DNA from: Arenibacter troitsensis | GTDB taxonomy: Bacteria; Bacteroidota; Bacteroidia; Flavobacteriales; Flavobacteriaceae | Assembly: GCF_900177645.1 (NCBI RefSeq) | Contig: NZ_FXAO01000007.1 | Coordinates: 221,716 to 285,715 of the forward strand | Reading direction: 5' to 3' | DNA length: 64,000 nucleotides | Shown here: one piece after another, positions 47,000 to 54,119 of the stretch | How positions within the stretch are numbered: position 1 is the stretch's first letter | Layout: every line of letters begins with the position of its first letter | The notes under the pieces: model-generated | The model's input: only the letters and a program-made list of their open reading frames with translations | Database searches by the model: none | Told to the model about the DNA's origin: nothing | Program-made: the position numbers and the translations under genes

Positions 47000-47021
47000 T
47001 TTCAGCGTGCTTTCAGCGTGC
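47000..47021 (+). repeat. 11-bp tandem duplication after tRNA-Asn terminator
   Basis: TTTCAGCGTGC occurs twice head to tail (47000-47010 and 47011-47021), followed by a T-run. It lies just beyond the tRNA terminator, where integrating elements often leave scars. Confidence 0.7.
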
Positions 47022-47150
47022 TTTTTTTGAAACGGATTTTTTCAATTCTGTAGGTATTTACTAAAAAAAGGGAAAGTGTGTGCGGTATTCTTTTCTTTAA
47101 TTTGAAAGCAATACAAGGTAGATTCCTCACAGAATCCAATTCATCGTTTA

Positions 47151-47357
47151 TTAAGACCTTGACCGATTATAATTATCAATTAACGCTTCAGATACAATTT
47201 TGGCCTTTTCATCGTCTATACAATCAAAAGTAATTTTTTGGGTAGTTGTATATTCTTTTAGCAGCTTTCTGACATCCTCAGCGGTCAGAAAACCATTATC
47301 CCTTAGGTTGCCCACTATATCACTATATCTATGCGACCTAAAACCATCTTCTAACAT
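47151..47357 (-). CDS. small protein downstream of toxin gene, unknown
   Basis: The 68-residue protein (MLEDGFRSHRYSDIVGNLRDNGFLTAEDVRKLLKEY...) is soluble, charged and mainly helical, without recognised motifs. It begins 29 bases after the toxin stop on the same strand, so it may belong to the toxin-antitoxin transcript. It could be a degraded piece of a larger gene. Confidence 0.45.
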   Translation of the reverse strand: MLEDGFRSHRYSDIVGNLRDNGFLTAEDVRKLLKEYTTTQKITFDCIDDEKAKIVSEALIDNYNRSRS

Positions 47358-47385
47358 GTCCTATATTTAAACTTCAAATAGAATA

Positions 47386-47655
47386 TTACTTAGGAAAAAT
47401 TTTATAAATATCATTGCGTTTCAGAAACCTTGCTAATTCGACACAATCGGTTTCTTTATAGAGTCCTAATCTATAATCGCCCATTCTTATTCGGTAAGCA
47501 ATGGAGTAGCCCCTCATTTTTTTTACGCCAGTTATTTCTTCTAAACTTTTGGCAGCTTCAATTTCAAGAATCAATTTCTTTATTCTTGATTTTAACCCCT
47601 TGTCCTTGATTTTCTTAATGTCACTAAGAAAACTCTTTAGGAATATAACTTTCAT
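47386..47655 (-). CDS. RelE/ParE-superfamily toxin
   Basis: The 89-residue protein has the RelE/ParE fold pattern: FLKSFLSDIKKIKDKGLKSRIKKLILEIEAAKSLEEI, then a KKMRGYSIAYRIRMGDYRLGLYKE strand block and a terminal ELARFLKRNDIYKIFPK. Toxins of this fold cut mRNA on the ribosome or poison gyrase; which applies is not evident. It overlaps the antitoxin gene by four bases, the usual antitoxin-first order. Confidence 0.88.
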   Translation of the reverse strand: MKVIFLKSFLSDIKKIKDKGLKSRIKKLILEIEAAKSLEEITGVKKMRGYSIAYRIRMGDYRLGLYKETDCVELARFLKRNDIYKIFPK

Positions 47656-47903
47656 TCGTCTAAGGCATTCATAACATCTTCTCTGCTTACTGTTTCTGTC
47701 CTATCTACTTGTTGCATTAGTAGGAGAAGTCCTAAATCTTCTTTTTCTTCATCCGAAAGAGCATTCAAGCGTTCTTTCTCCTTTTGTTCCACGAAAAATG
47801 ATACTGCCTTTTCCATAAGAGCCTTTACGCTCATATTCTCGAATGCCGATAAGATTTTAAGTTTAGTCAAAATTGTTTCGTCTATGTCTATGTTTTTTTT
47901 CAT
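47652..47903 (-). CDS. ribbon-helix-helix-like antitoxin
   Basis: Start chosen at the ATG 47903 (MKKNIDIDETILTKLKILSAFENMSVKALMEKAVSFFVEQ); an upstream in-frame start would add seven residues. The 83-residue protein has an N-terminal ribbon-helix-helix pattern for DNA binding and dimerisation, and an acidic C-terminal tail that would wrap the toxin. It precedes and overlaps the toxin gene. Autoregulation is likely: palindromes lie just upstream of its -7 box. Confidence 0.82.
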   Translation of the reverse strand: MKKNIDIDETILTKLKILSAFENMSVKALMEKAVSFFVEQKEKERLNALSDEEKEDLGLLLLMQQVDRTETVSREDVMNALDE

Positions 47904-47921
47904 GATCAACATTTTATAAAA

Positions 47922-47957
47922 CAAATATACAATAAATATACTATGTATATAATATAC
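47922..47957 (-). promoter_or_regulatory. toxin-antitoxin promoter with palindromic operator
   Basis: On the minus strand TATATTTG (plus 47922-47929) is a TAnnTTTG -7 box, 19 bases before the antitoxin ATG. Just upstream, plus 47936-47957 holds three alternating half-sites (ATATAC, GTATAT, ATATAC), including the 13-base palindrome GTATATAATATAC at 47945-47957. This is the expected site for autorepression by the antitoxin dimer. Confidence 0.6.
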
Positions 47958-48040
47958 ACTTTTCTTATTTTGAAATAGTCCGTAATTTTGACACTTCTTA
48001 AATGATTAGCAAATGTATCCTTCAAGTGAACTTTGGTAAA

Positions 48041-48316
48041 TCATTCTAGATGTCTAAGATAAGCATCGGGATTATTTAAAAATGACCTTGTTATTGAATA
48101 ATGATCGGTATCTTCAAAATCAACTTTTTTCATACCATCATCAGAAATTTGGTAAATTGTCGCCCCTGGATAGGCCATTAGCATAGGGGAATGAGTAGCT
48201 ACAATGAACTGTGATATGTTGTGCCTAAGATGTTCCTTGATGAAGTATAGCAACGAAAGCTGCTTGGACGGGGACAGTGCAGCTTCAGTTTCGTCCAATA
48301 AATATATTCCTTGTTA
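48041..48316 (-). pseudogene. 5'-truncated AAA-family ATPase fragment
   Basis: Only the last 90 or so residues of an ABC/AAA-type ATPase remain. The Walker B region reads GIYLLDETEAALSPSKQ, followed by the H-loop segment ISQFIVATHSPMLMAYPGATIYQIS and a natural C-terminus. A TAA lies three codons upstream of GIYLL, and the region with Walker A and the signature motif is missing, so it cannot hydrolyse ATP. The usual family residue is DEPEAALSP; here the Pro is Thr. Such ATPases occur in defence and nuclease-associated loci, but no partner is present. It looks like the end left by a deletion, with the junction near 48317. Confidence 0.75.
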
Positions 48317-48396
48317 AAATTGAAAGTTCAAAAAAACGGTCATTTAAATATACTTATTTAGTTCCGTAAAAGGTTAATTAACGAAACTATTATAAA

Positions 48397-48475
48397 GGAC
48401 CAAGAATGGGACACCTAGATAAAAGAATATCATTAGTCTCAAAATTGTACCGTAAATAAGCCGTTTTATAGGGCC
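48397..48475 (+). repeat. dispersed repeat copy 1 (diverged)
   Basis: The two conserved blocks are GGGACAC (48408-48414) and GCCGTTTTATAGGGCC (48460-48475), with a spacer about 14 bases longer than in the other copies. The right block is nearly identical to that of the copy at 56407. It has the same orientation as the other copies and lies between the ATPase fragment and the AraC gene. It is the weakest member of the family. Confidence 0.45.
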
Positions 48476-48515
48476 ATGAAAAACATATCGGATAGAATTG
48501 TGGATTTTGATTAAT

Positions 48516-49427
48516 TCAATTCACCTGCCGAAACTCGTTCGGCGAATGCCCTACTTTCTGTTTGAACAAACGGCTAAAGTGCTGTGGATATTTAAAACCT
48601 AATTCATAGGCAATCTCGCTGACCGTTTTATTGGGATCAAAGACCTTTTCCTTGGCCACGTCAATAAGTTTGTTCTGTATATATTCCTGGGCAGAATAGC
48701 CCGTTTCTTTTTTGACCAGATCTCCAAAGTAGTTTGCACTTAAATGCAAATGTTCGGCAAAATAGCCTACGGAGGGCAGTCCATGTTTTCGGGGTTTTTC
48801 AGAATTGAAATATTCGTTCAAAAGAGTTTCAAAATTTTCCAAAGAACTTTGGTGAGCTACCTCGCGAGTCAAAAACTGCCGATCATAAAATCGCAGGCAG
48901 TAATCTAAAAACAGTTCTATGTTGGCAACAATCAATTTCTTGCTGTGTTTGTCCAGATTTTGCTCCAGTTCATATTGAATTTTATCGATCAAGCTTAAAA
49001 GGATTGTGCGCTCTTTGGCGGACAAATGTAACGCCTCATGGCTGGCATACGAGAAAAAACTATACTGATTCATTTTTCTGGCCAAATCCGTACCTAACAA
49101 TAAATCAGGATGAATAATCATGGCATAGCCCTTGGGCTTATAATCGGGGTCGTAGTCGCCAAATTCCACATTTTGGCCTGGGGCCATAAAAACAAGGGTG
49201 CCTTCATCATAATCATAGTCTTTACCGCCATATTTCAATTTGCAGCCCTCGGCATCCTTTAAAAAAATTGCAAAGCATTTAAAATGAAAACCATCATATT
49301 CGGGTTTTGTATAGCCGGATTTATCCACATTGTTAAAATCGACAATACCGACCAAAGGATGCAATACCCTAGAATTGCGCAATTTCAAATAATCGGCAAC
49401 TGTATTGATTTCTAAAATGTTCTGCAT
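48516..49427 (-). CDS. AraC-family transcriptional regulator
   Basis: The 303-residue protein has an N-terminal cupin-like sensor domain (YDEGTLVFMAPGQNVEFG) and a C-terminal AraC DNA-binding domain with two helix-turn-helix units (PSVGYFAEHLHLSANYFGDLVKKETGYSAQEYI and KTVSEIAYELGFKYPQHFSRLFKQKVGHSPNEFR). It is divergent from the cupin-flavodoxin-oxidoreductase genes and is the obvious candidate activator. Comparable AraC proteins control aldehyde- or quinone-responsive redox genes, an analogy only. Confidence 0.92.
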   Translation of the reverse strand: MQNILEINTVADYLKLRNSRVLHPLVGIVDFNNVDKSGYTKPEYDGFHFKCFAIFLKDAEGCKLKYGGKDYDYDEGTLVFMAPGQNVEFGDYDPDYKPKGYAMIIHPDLLLGTDLARKMNQYSFFSYASHEALHLSAKERTILLSLIDKIQYELEQNLDKHSKKLIVANIELFLDYCLRFYDRQFLTREVAHQSSLENFETLLNEYFNSEKPRKHGLPSVGYFAEHLHLSANYFGDLVKKETGYSAQEYIQNKLIDVAKEKVFDPNKTVSEIAYELGFKYPQHFSRLFKQKVGHSPNEFRQVN

Positions 49428-49716
49428 GATCTTCTAAATTTTCAGTTAAAGATAAGTTACTGATTACCAGATCAGCAAACCAATCGCTTTCAATCTGTAA
49501 TAATGGTACGAATATCCGTAATTTGGGTATTACAATTCCTATTTTCTTTAGGTATTTTTGAATGGAGTAAAATTAAAGTGAGATGAGAATGATTTTATTT
49601 AGAGCACCTCTGACTTCAGTTTTGGAAGTAGTAGTAATAGAATCAATAAAAGGAGGCAACTATAAATGAGTTCTTTAATAGTAAACTAAAAGAAGAATAA
49701 ATAAAGGATATAAAAA
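49428..49716. other. divergent control region of AraC and oxidoreductase cluster
   Basis: This 289-base region contains no gene. A TATTTTTG box at 49553-49560 could be a -7 element for rightward transcription, leaving a leader of about 150 bases before the cupin ATG. The part nearest the AraC gene is AT-rich and is expected to hold the AraC binding sites, but no clear direct repeats were recognised. Confidence 0.4.
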
Positions 49717-50190
49717 ATGAAAAATCTAATTACGACATTACTTATTATTATCCCCCTAGGTACTTTTGCCCAACAAGATGATTATGCTATCTCGTCTTAT
49801 CAAGACGAGGGCTTTAAGGCTCCAAATACACATTATATTGGTGAGGCCTGGTTAAATGGAGTACTAGAGGTAGAGGGAGATTTAAACTTTCACATAACCA
49901 AAGCCAACTTTAAGGCAAATTCTACGCTGGACTGGCATAAGCACGCCTCCGCTCAAGTTTTGATTTATGTTGAGGGCGAAGGCTACTATCAGGAAAGAGG
50001 AAAAGAGCCAATCATTCTTAAAGAAGGTGATGTCCTTAATTGTGAAAAAGATATAGAGCATTGGCATTCTTCCACCAAAGAAAGTGATGTTACTTATTTA
50101 GCTATATATGGAGGAGAAAATCCGACCACTTGGACCGAGGTCCTTACTCAAGAATATTATGATGATGTCGCTGAAAAACTCAGTAAATAA
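49717..50190 (+). CDS. exported cupin-domain protein
   Basis: The 157-residue protein has a signal peptide (IPLGTFAQ/Q) and one cupin barrel. Motif 1 has two His in LDWHKHASAQVLIYVEGEGYYQERG, and motif 2 is in CEKDIEHWHSSTKESDVTYLAIYG. The His/Glu pattern can hold a metal. Similar small cupins act as hydroxynitrile-lyase-like or detoxifying enzymes, or as non-catalytic binding proteins. It is the first gene of the rightward cluster. Confidence 0.87.
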   Translation: MKNLITTLLIIIPLGTFAQQDDYAISSYQDEGFKAPNTHYIGEAWLNGVLEVEGDLNFHITKANFKANSTLDWHKHASAQVLIYVEGEGYYQERGKEPIILKEGDVLNCEKDIEHWHSSTKESDVTYLAIYGGENPTTWTEVLTQEYYDDVAEKLSK

Positions 50191-50229
50191 GTACGGTTAC
50201 ACTTTCAAGACCTTTTGAATTAATTTTCT

Positions 50230-50829
50230 ATGAATAAAATGAGAATGTCACTAAAAACTATTTTATTCACTTGTATAATTTTTTGTATTCTGAGTCTAAA
50301 ACCGCAAGAGTCAGACAAGACTTGTATAGTCTATTTATCACGAACCAACAACACCAAAGCGGTTGCCGAAATGATACAACAAGAGGTAGGCGGGGATTTG
50401 ATTCCTGTAGAACTTCAAAACCCCTATCCTGCAGATTATAAGGCCATTGTAAAACAAGTTTCTGAAGAAAACGAAAGTGGTTTTCTACCTCCTTTTAAAA
50501 TTAAGTTAGAGCTAGCTAAATATAACACTATATTTTTGGGTTTTCCTACATGGGGGATGCAGTTGCCACCCCCTGTAAAAAGTTTTCTAAATGATTACAA
50601 TTTAACGGGTAAGACCGTCATTCCTTTTAATACTCACTCAGGATACGGGTTGGGAAGCAGCTTACGAACAATAGGGAAATTGTGCCCTAACAGCACCATA
50701 TTGGAAGTATTCTCCATTAAGGGAGGAATAGAACGCGATGGCGTTTATTTGTACATTAAGGAGGATAGGGTGGTAGAAGTAAAATCTGAAGTGAAAAATT
50801 GGCTTCAAAAGATTGGTATGCTACGGTAG
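50230..50829 (+). CDS. exported flavodoxin-like protein
   Basis: The 199-residue protein has an N-terminal hydrophobic signal or anchor (TILFTCIIFCILSLKP) followed by a flavodoxin fold. The phosphate-binding loop of FMN is SRTNNTKAVA, and the flavin-contact loops GFPTWGMQLPPPVKSFLNDY and THSGYGLGSSLRTI are visible. An exported flavodoxin would be unusual for electron transfer in the cytoplasm and fits a periplasmic electron carrier beside the exported oxidoreductases. ATG choices at 50230 or 50239 are both possible. Confidence 0.85.
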   Translation: MNKMRMSLKTILFTCIIFCILSLKPQESDKTCIVYLSRTNNTKAVAEMIQQEVGGDLIPVELQNPYPADYKAIVKQVSEENESGFLPPFKIKLELAKYNTIFLGFPTWGMQLPPPVKSFLNDYNLTGKTVIPFNTHSGYGLGSSLRTIGKLCPNSTILEVFSIKGGIERDGVYLYIKEDRVVEVKSEVKNWLQKIGMLR

Positions 50830-50905
50830 TATTTAACGGTGCCATATCATACCGAGAACAATAAATTTTGTAAATTCAACAAATTCATATACTTACACGA
50901 AAATC

Positions 50906-51370
50906 ATGGCAAACTTCAATCTAAAAATCAATGGAAAAACCCAAGTAGTAGATATAGATCCCACTACTCCTATGCTTTGGGTTTTACGTGATCATCTAAA
51001 ATTAGTAGGCACAAAATACGGCTGCGGTATTGCCCAATGTGGTGCCTGTACGGTACATTTGGGTGACAATGCGGTTCGCTCCTGTCAACTTCCGGTTTCA
51101 GCGGTTGGTGAACAAGAAATCACAACCATTGAAGGTTTGTCTGAAAACGGCGATCATCCAGTTCAAAATGCTTGGATGGAAATTGATGTACCTCAATGTG
51201 GTTATTGCCAAGCAGGACAGATAATGTCAGCCTCCGCCTTATTGAAAAGAAATCCTAATCCTTCTGATGAAGAAATTGAATCTGCCATGAACGGTAATAT
51301 CTGTCGCTGCGGAACGTATACAAGAATTAAAAAGGCAATTAAAACAGCCGCAAATACCGAAGGCGTTTAA
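50906..51370 (+). CDS. 2Fe-2S subunit of molybdenum hydroxylase (IorA/XDH-type)
   Basis: The 154-residue small subunit carries two 2Fe-2S clusters: the plant-ferredoxin-type cluster with Cys 40, 45, 48 and 60 ([15 protein letters not shown]) and the helical-bundle cluster with Cys 98, 101, 133 and 135 (CGYCQAGQ ... [10 protein letters not shown]). It passes electrons from the molybdenum centre to an acceptor. No signal peptide is present, so export would need to be together with a Tat-carrying large subunit. It is followed by two large-subunit genes but is the only small subunit. Confidence 0.92.
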   Translation: MANFNLKINGKTQVVDIDPTTPMLWVLRDHLKLVGTKYGCGIAQCGACTVHLGDNAVRSCQLPVSAVGEQEITTIEGLSENGDHPVQNAWMEIDVPQCGYCQAGQIMSASALLKRNPNPSDEEIESAMNGNICRCGTYTRIKKAIKTAANTEGV

Positions 51371-51386
51371 TTAGAAAAATTAGAAG

Positions 51387-53648
51387 ATGACAAAGATAAA
51401 CACACACATTGGACGTAGGGCTTTTATTAGGAATACCAGTTTGGCAAGTGGGGGATTGGTACTTGGATTTAGTTTTTTAAATTCCTGTAAGCCAGAACAG
51501 GCCAAGGAAACGGCCGGTATGGAAATGCCCAAAGAATGGTTCGAGATGAACTCTTATCTTAAAATTGGTGATAATGGTATCGTAACCATCTATACGCCCA
51601 ATCCGGAATTTGGTCAGAATATAAGGACATCCATGCCAATGTTGGTGGCAGAAGAGTTAGATGTGGACTGGAAAAACGTACTAGTTGAACAGGCACCATA
51701 CCATTCAGAAAAGTATGGATTTCAATTCACGGGGGGCAGTAGGGGAATAAGTGCTAGATGGCAACCCCTTAGAATGGCAGGTGCAACCGCTAGGCATATG
51801 TTAAAAGAAGCGGCTGCACAAACATGGCAGGTTCCCGTAGAAGAAATTATTGCGGAGGCTGGGGTATTGCAACATGCCGCCACGAAAAAATCGGCCGGTT
51901 ATGGGGAAATGGCTTCGGTTGCAGCGACACTAGATGTGCCAGAAGAAGTGCAATTGAAAGAAGTAAAAGATTTTAAACTGATAAGTAGCTCACAAAAAAA
52001 TGTAGATGCGAAAAGAATTGTTACCGGTGCGCCTTTGTTTGGAATGGATCTTCAAAAGGAAGGAATGTTAATCGCCATGATCGTACATCCGCCTGCTTTT
52101 GGCATGACCTTAAAATCGGTTGATGGTGAAACGGCCAAAGCCATGCCGGGCATACAGGATGTAGTTACCATTAAAAGCTTTAAAGACGGGTTTGAAAAAG
52201 GCGGGTTCGATACGAACGCTTTTCCCGAATTGGTGGCAATTGTGGGTAACTCTACATGGGAGGTCATGCAGGCGAAGAAAAAGTTAAATGTGGAATGGCA
52301 ACCCACTTCTGCCTTTTCAGAAACAATCGCCGGATTTAGAGGTAAAGAAACGAGAAATGTACCTGCTGGACTGGAATCCACAACCGCTCATAAAGCACAA
52401 ATGGAAATACTGGCGGCCAAGCCAGGAAAGATTGTTCGCAAAGATGGTAGCCCAGAGGCTGCCTTTAAAAATGCAGCAAAAATAGTGGAAAGAAGCTATT
52501 CGGCCCCTTTTCTTGCCCACAATAGTATGGAGCCTTTAAATGCTTTCGCGCATGTGGAAGGTGATAAAGTGAAAATAGCGGCCCCAATTCAGATTCCGGC
52601 CTTTATTATTCCTACCATAGCCAGCAGTTTGGGAATATCACAAGAAAATATTGAAATGGAAATGCCTAGGATGGGTGGCGGTTTTGGGCGTAAGGCCTAT
52701 GCCCACTTTGTGGTCGAAGCGGCCCTGATTTCCCAAAAAGTAAATGCTCCGATCAAGTTGGTGTACAGCCGTGAAGACGATTTGACAAACGGTATTTATC
52801 GACCTGCATATCAGGCTACCTATCGCGCCGCTTTGGATGAAAACAATAAATTGACGGCATTACATGTTAAGGCGGGCGGTGTCCCAGAGAGCCCATTGTT
52901 CGCAAATCGTTTTCCTGCCGGAGCCATTGATAATTATATGGCCGAAGAATGGACCATTGATTCTAACATTACCATAGGTGCCTTTAGAGCTCCAAGATCT
53001 AATTTTATGGCCGGTGCAGAACAGGCATTTTTGGATGAAGTGGCGGAAGCCATGGACAAAGACCCTATTCAATTTAGATTGGACCTATTAAAAAGGGCTA
53101 AAGAAAATCCGGTCGGTGAGGCTAATGAATATGATGCCGATCGCTACGCTGGAGTTTTGGAATTGGTTCGGGAAAAATCGGATTGGAAAGAAAATGATAC
53201 AACACTGCATCGAGGGGTGTCTGCCTATTTTTGCCATAATTCCTATGCGGCCCATGTACTGGATCTACGAATGGAGAACGGAAAACCTGTTGTCGAAAAA
53301 GTATGTTGCGCGATTGATTGCGGGGTAGTCGTAAATCCTGATGCGGCCACGAACATGGCGGAAGGTGCCATAACCGATGGTGTGGGAAATGCCCTTTTTG
53401 GCGAATTGACCTTTGAGGACGGGGTGCCCCAGAAAAATAATTTCCACCAATATCAAATGATCCGTATGAAAGAAGCACCAAATGAAATCGATGTGCATTT
53501 TGTGCAGAATGAAATTGACCCAACAGGTATGGGGGAGCCTCCGTTTCCTCCTGTATTTGGAGCTATGGCCAATGCATTGTATAAAGCAACGGGTACAAGG
53601 TACTATAAACAACCATTCATAACTGACAAACCCCCTCTGGTTGGATAA
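51387..53648 (+). CDS. molybdenum hydroxylase large subunit 1 (IorB/XDH family)
   Basis: The 753-residue subunit binds the molybdopterin cofactor and oxidises aldehydes, N-heterocycles or similar compounds with water. It starts with a Tat signal (GRRAFIRNTSLASGG, twin Arg at 10-11) that ends in a lipobox, LNSC with Cys34, so it is probably a Tat-exported lipoprotein. Motifs seen are RMGGGFGRKAYAHFVVEAAL, GAFRAPRSNFMAGAEQAFLDEVA and the active-site Glu in TGMGEPPFPPVF. It follows the small subunit by 16 bases. The substrate is unknown. Confidence 0.9.
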   Translation: MTKINTHIGRRAFIRNTSLASGGLVLGFSFLNSCKPEQAKETAGMEMPKEWFEMNSYLKIGDNGIVTIYTPNPEFGQNIRTSMPMLVAEELDVDWKNVLVEQAPYHSEKYGFQFTGGSRGISARWQPLRMAGATARHMLKEAAAQTWQVPVEEIIAEAGVLQHAATKKSAGYGEMASVAATLDVPEEVQLKEVKDFKLISSSQKNVDAKRIVTGAPLFGMDLQKEGMLIAMIVHPPAFGMTLKSVDGETAKAMPGIQDVVTIKSFKDGFEKGGFDTNAFPELVAIVGNSTWEVMQAKKKLNVEWQPTSAFSETIAGFRGKETRNVPAGLESTTAHKAQMEILAAKPGKIVRKDGSPEAAFKNAAKIVERSYSAPFLAHNSMEPLNAFAHVEGDKVKIAAPIQIPAFIIPTIASSLGISQENIEMEMPRMGGGFGRKAYAHFVVEAALISQKVNAPIKLVYSREDDLTNGIYRPAYQATYRAALDENNKLTALHVKAGGVPESPLFANRFPAGAIDNYMAEEWTIDSNITIGAFRAPRSNFMAGAEQAFLDEVAEAMDKDPIQFRLDLLKRAKENPVGEANEYDADRYAGVLELVREKSDWKENDTTLHRGVSAYFCHNSYAAHVLDLRMENGKPVVEKVCCAIDCGVVVNPDAATNMAEGAITDGVGNALFGELTFEDGVPQKNNFHQYQMIRMKEAPNEIDVHFVQNEIDPTGMGEPPFPPVFGAMANALYKATGTRYYKQPFITDKPPLVG

Positions 53649-53665
53649 CTTTATCTAAATATTCT

Positions 53666-54088
53666 ATGGGATACCAAAAAGTAATTTTATCCTTTGTGAC
53701 AACAATGATCTTCTCGTTTTCCGGGCTAGCACAGGTAAGTGATGATGCAACAATAAATGAAAATATGATGGTCAGGATTGCAGCCCTAGAAATATATCCT
53801 GAATATCTAGAGGAATATAAGGACATTTTAAAGGAAGAGTCTGAAGCCTCTGTACGTTTGGAACCGGGTGTAATTTGCATTTATCCCGTGTACCAGAAAG
53901 AGCATCCCAACCAAATTCGTTTACTGGAGATCTATGCAGATACCAATGCGTACCAATCGCATTTAAAAACCCCGCATTTTCTAAAGTATAAAACCTCCAC
54001 CCTAAAAATGGTGAAGCACTTGGAACTGATCGATATGGAATCGATGGACCCAGAATCCATGCCATCTATCTTTACCAAATTAGAATAA
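53666..54088 (+). CDS. exported ABM-domain (quinol monooxygenase-like) protein
   Basis: The 140-residue protein has a signal peptide (FSFSGLAQ/V) and one antibiotic-biosynthesis-monooxygenase domain (MVRIAALEIYPEYLEEYKDILKEESEASVRLEPGVICIYPVYQKEHPNQIRLLEIYADTNAYQSHLKTPHFLKYK). ABM-fold proteins are small dimeric cofactor-free or haem-degrading enzymes of quinols. This one lies between two molybdenum hydroxylase genes and is exported like them, so a shared pathway outside the cytoplasm is likely. Confidence 0.88.
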   Translation: MGYQKVILSFVTTMIFSFSGLAQVSDDATINENMMVRIAALEIYPEYLEEYKDILKEESEASVRLEPGVICIYPVYQKEHPNQIRLLEIYADTNAYQSHLKTPHFLKYKTSTLKMVKHLELIDMESMDPESMPSIFTKLE

Positions 54089-54119
54089 AAACAGAATAAA
54101 AACATTAAAATTAAATTTC

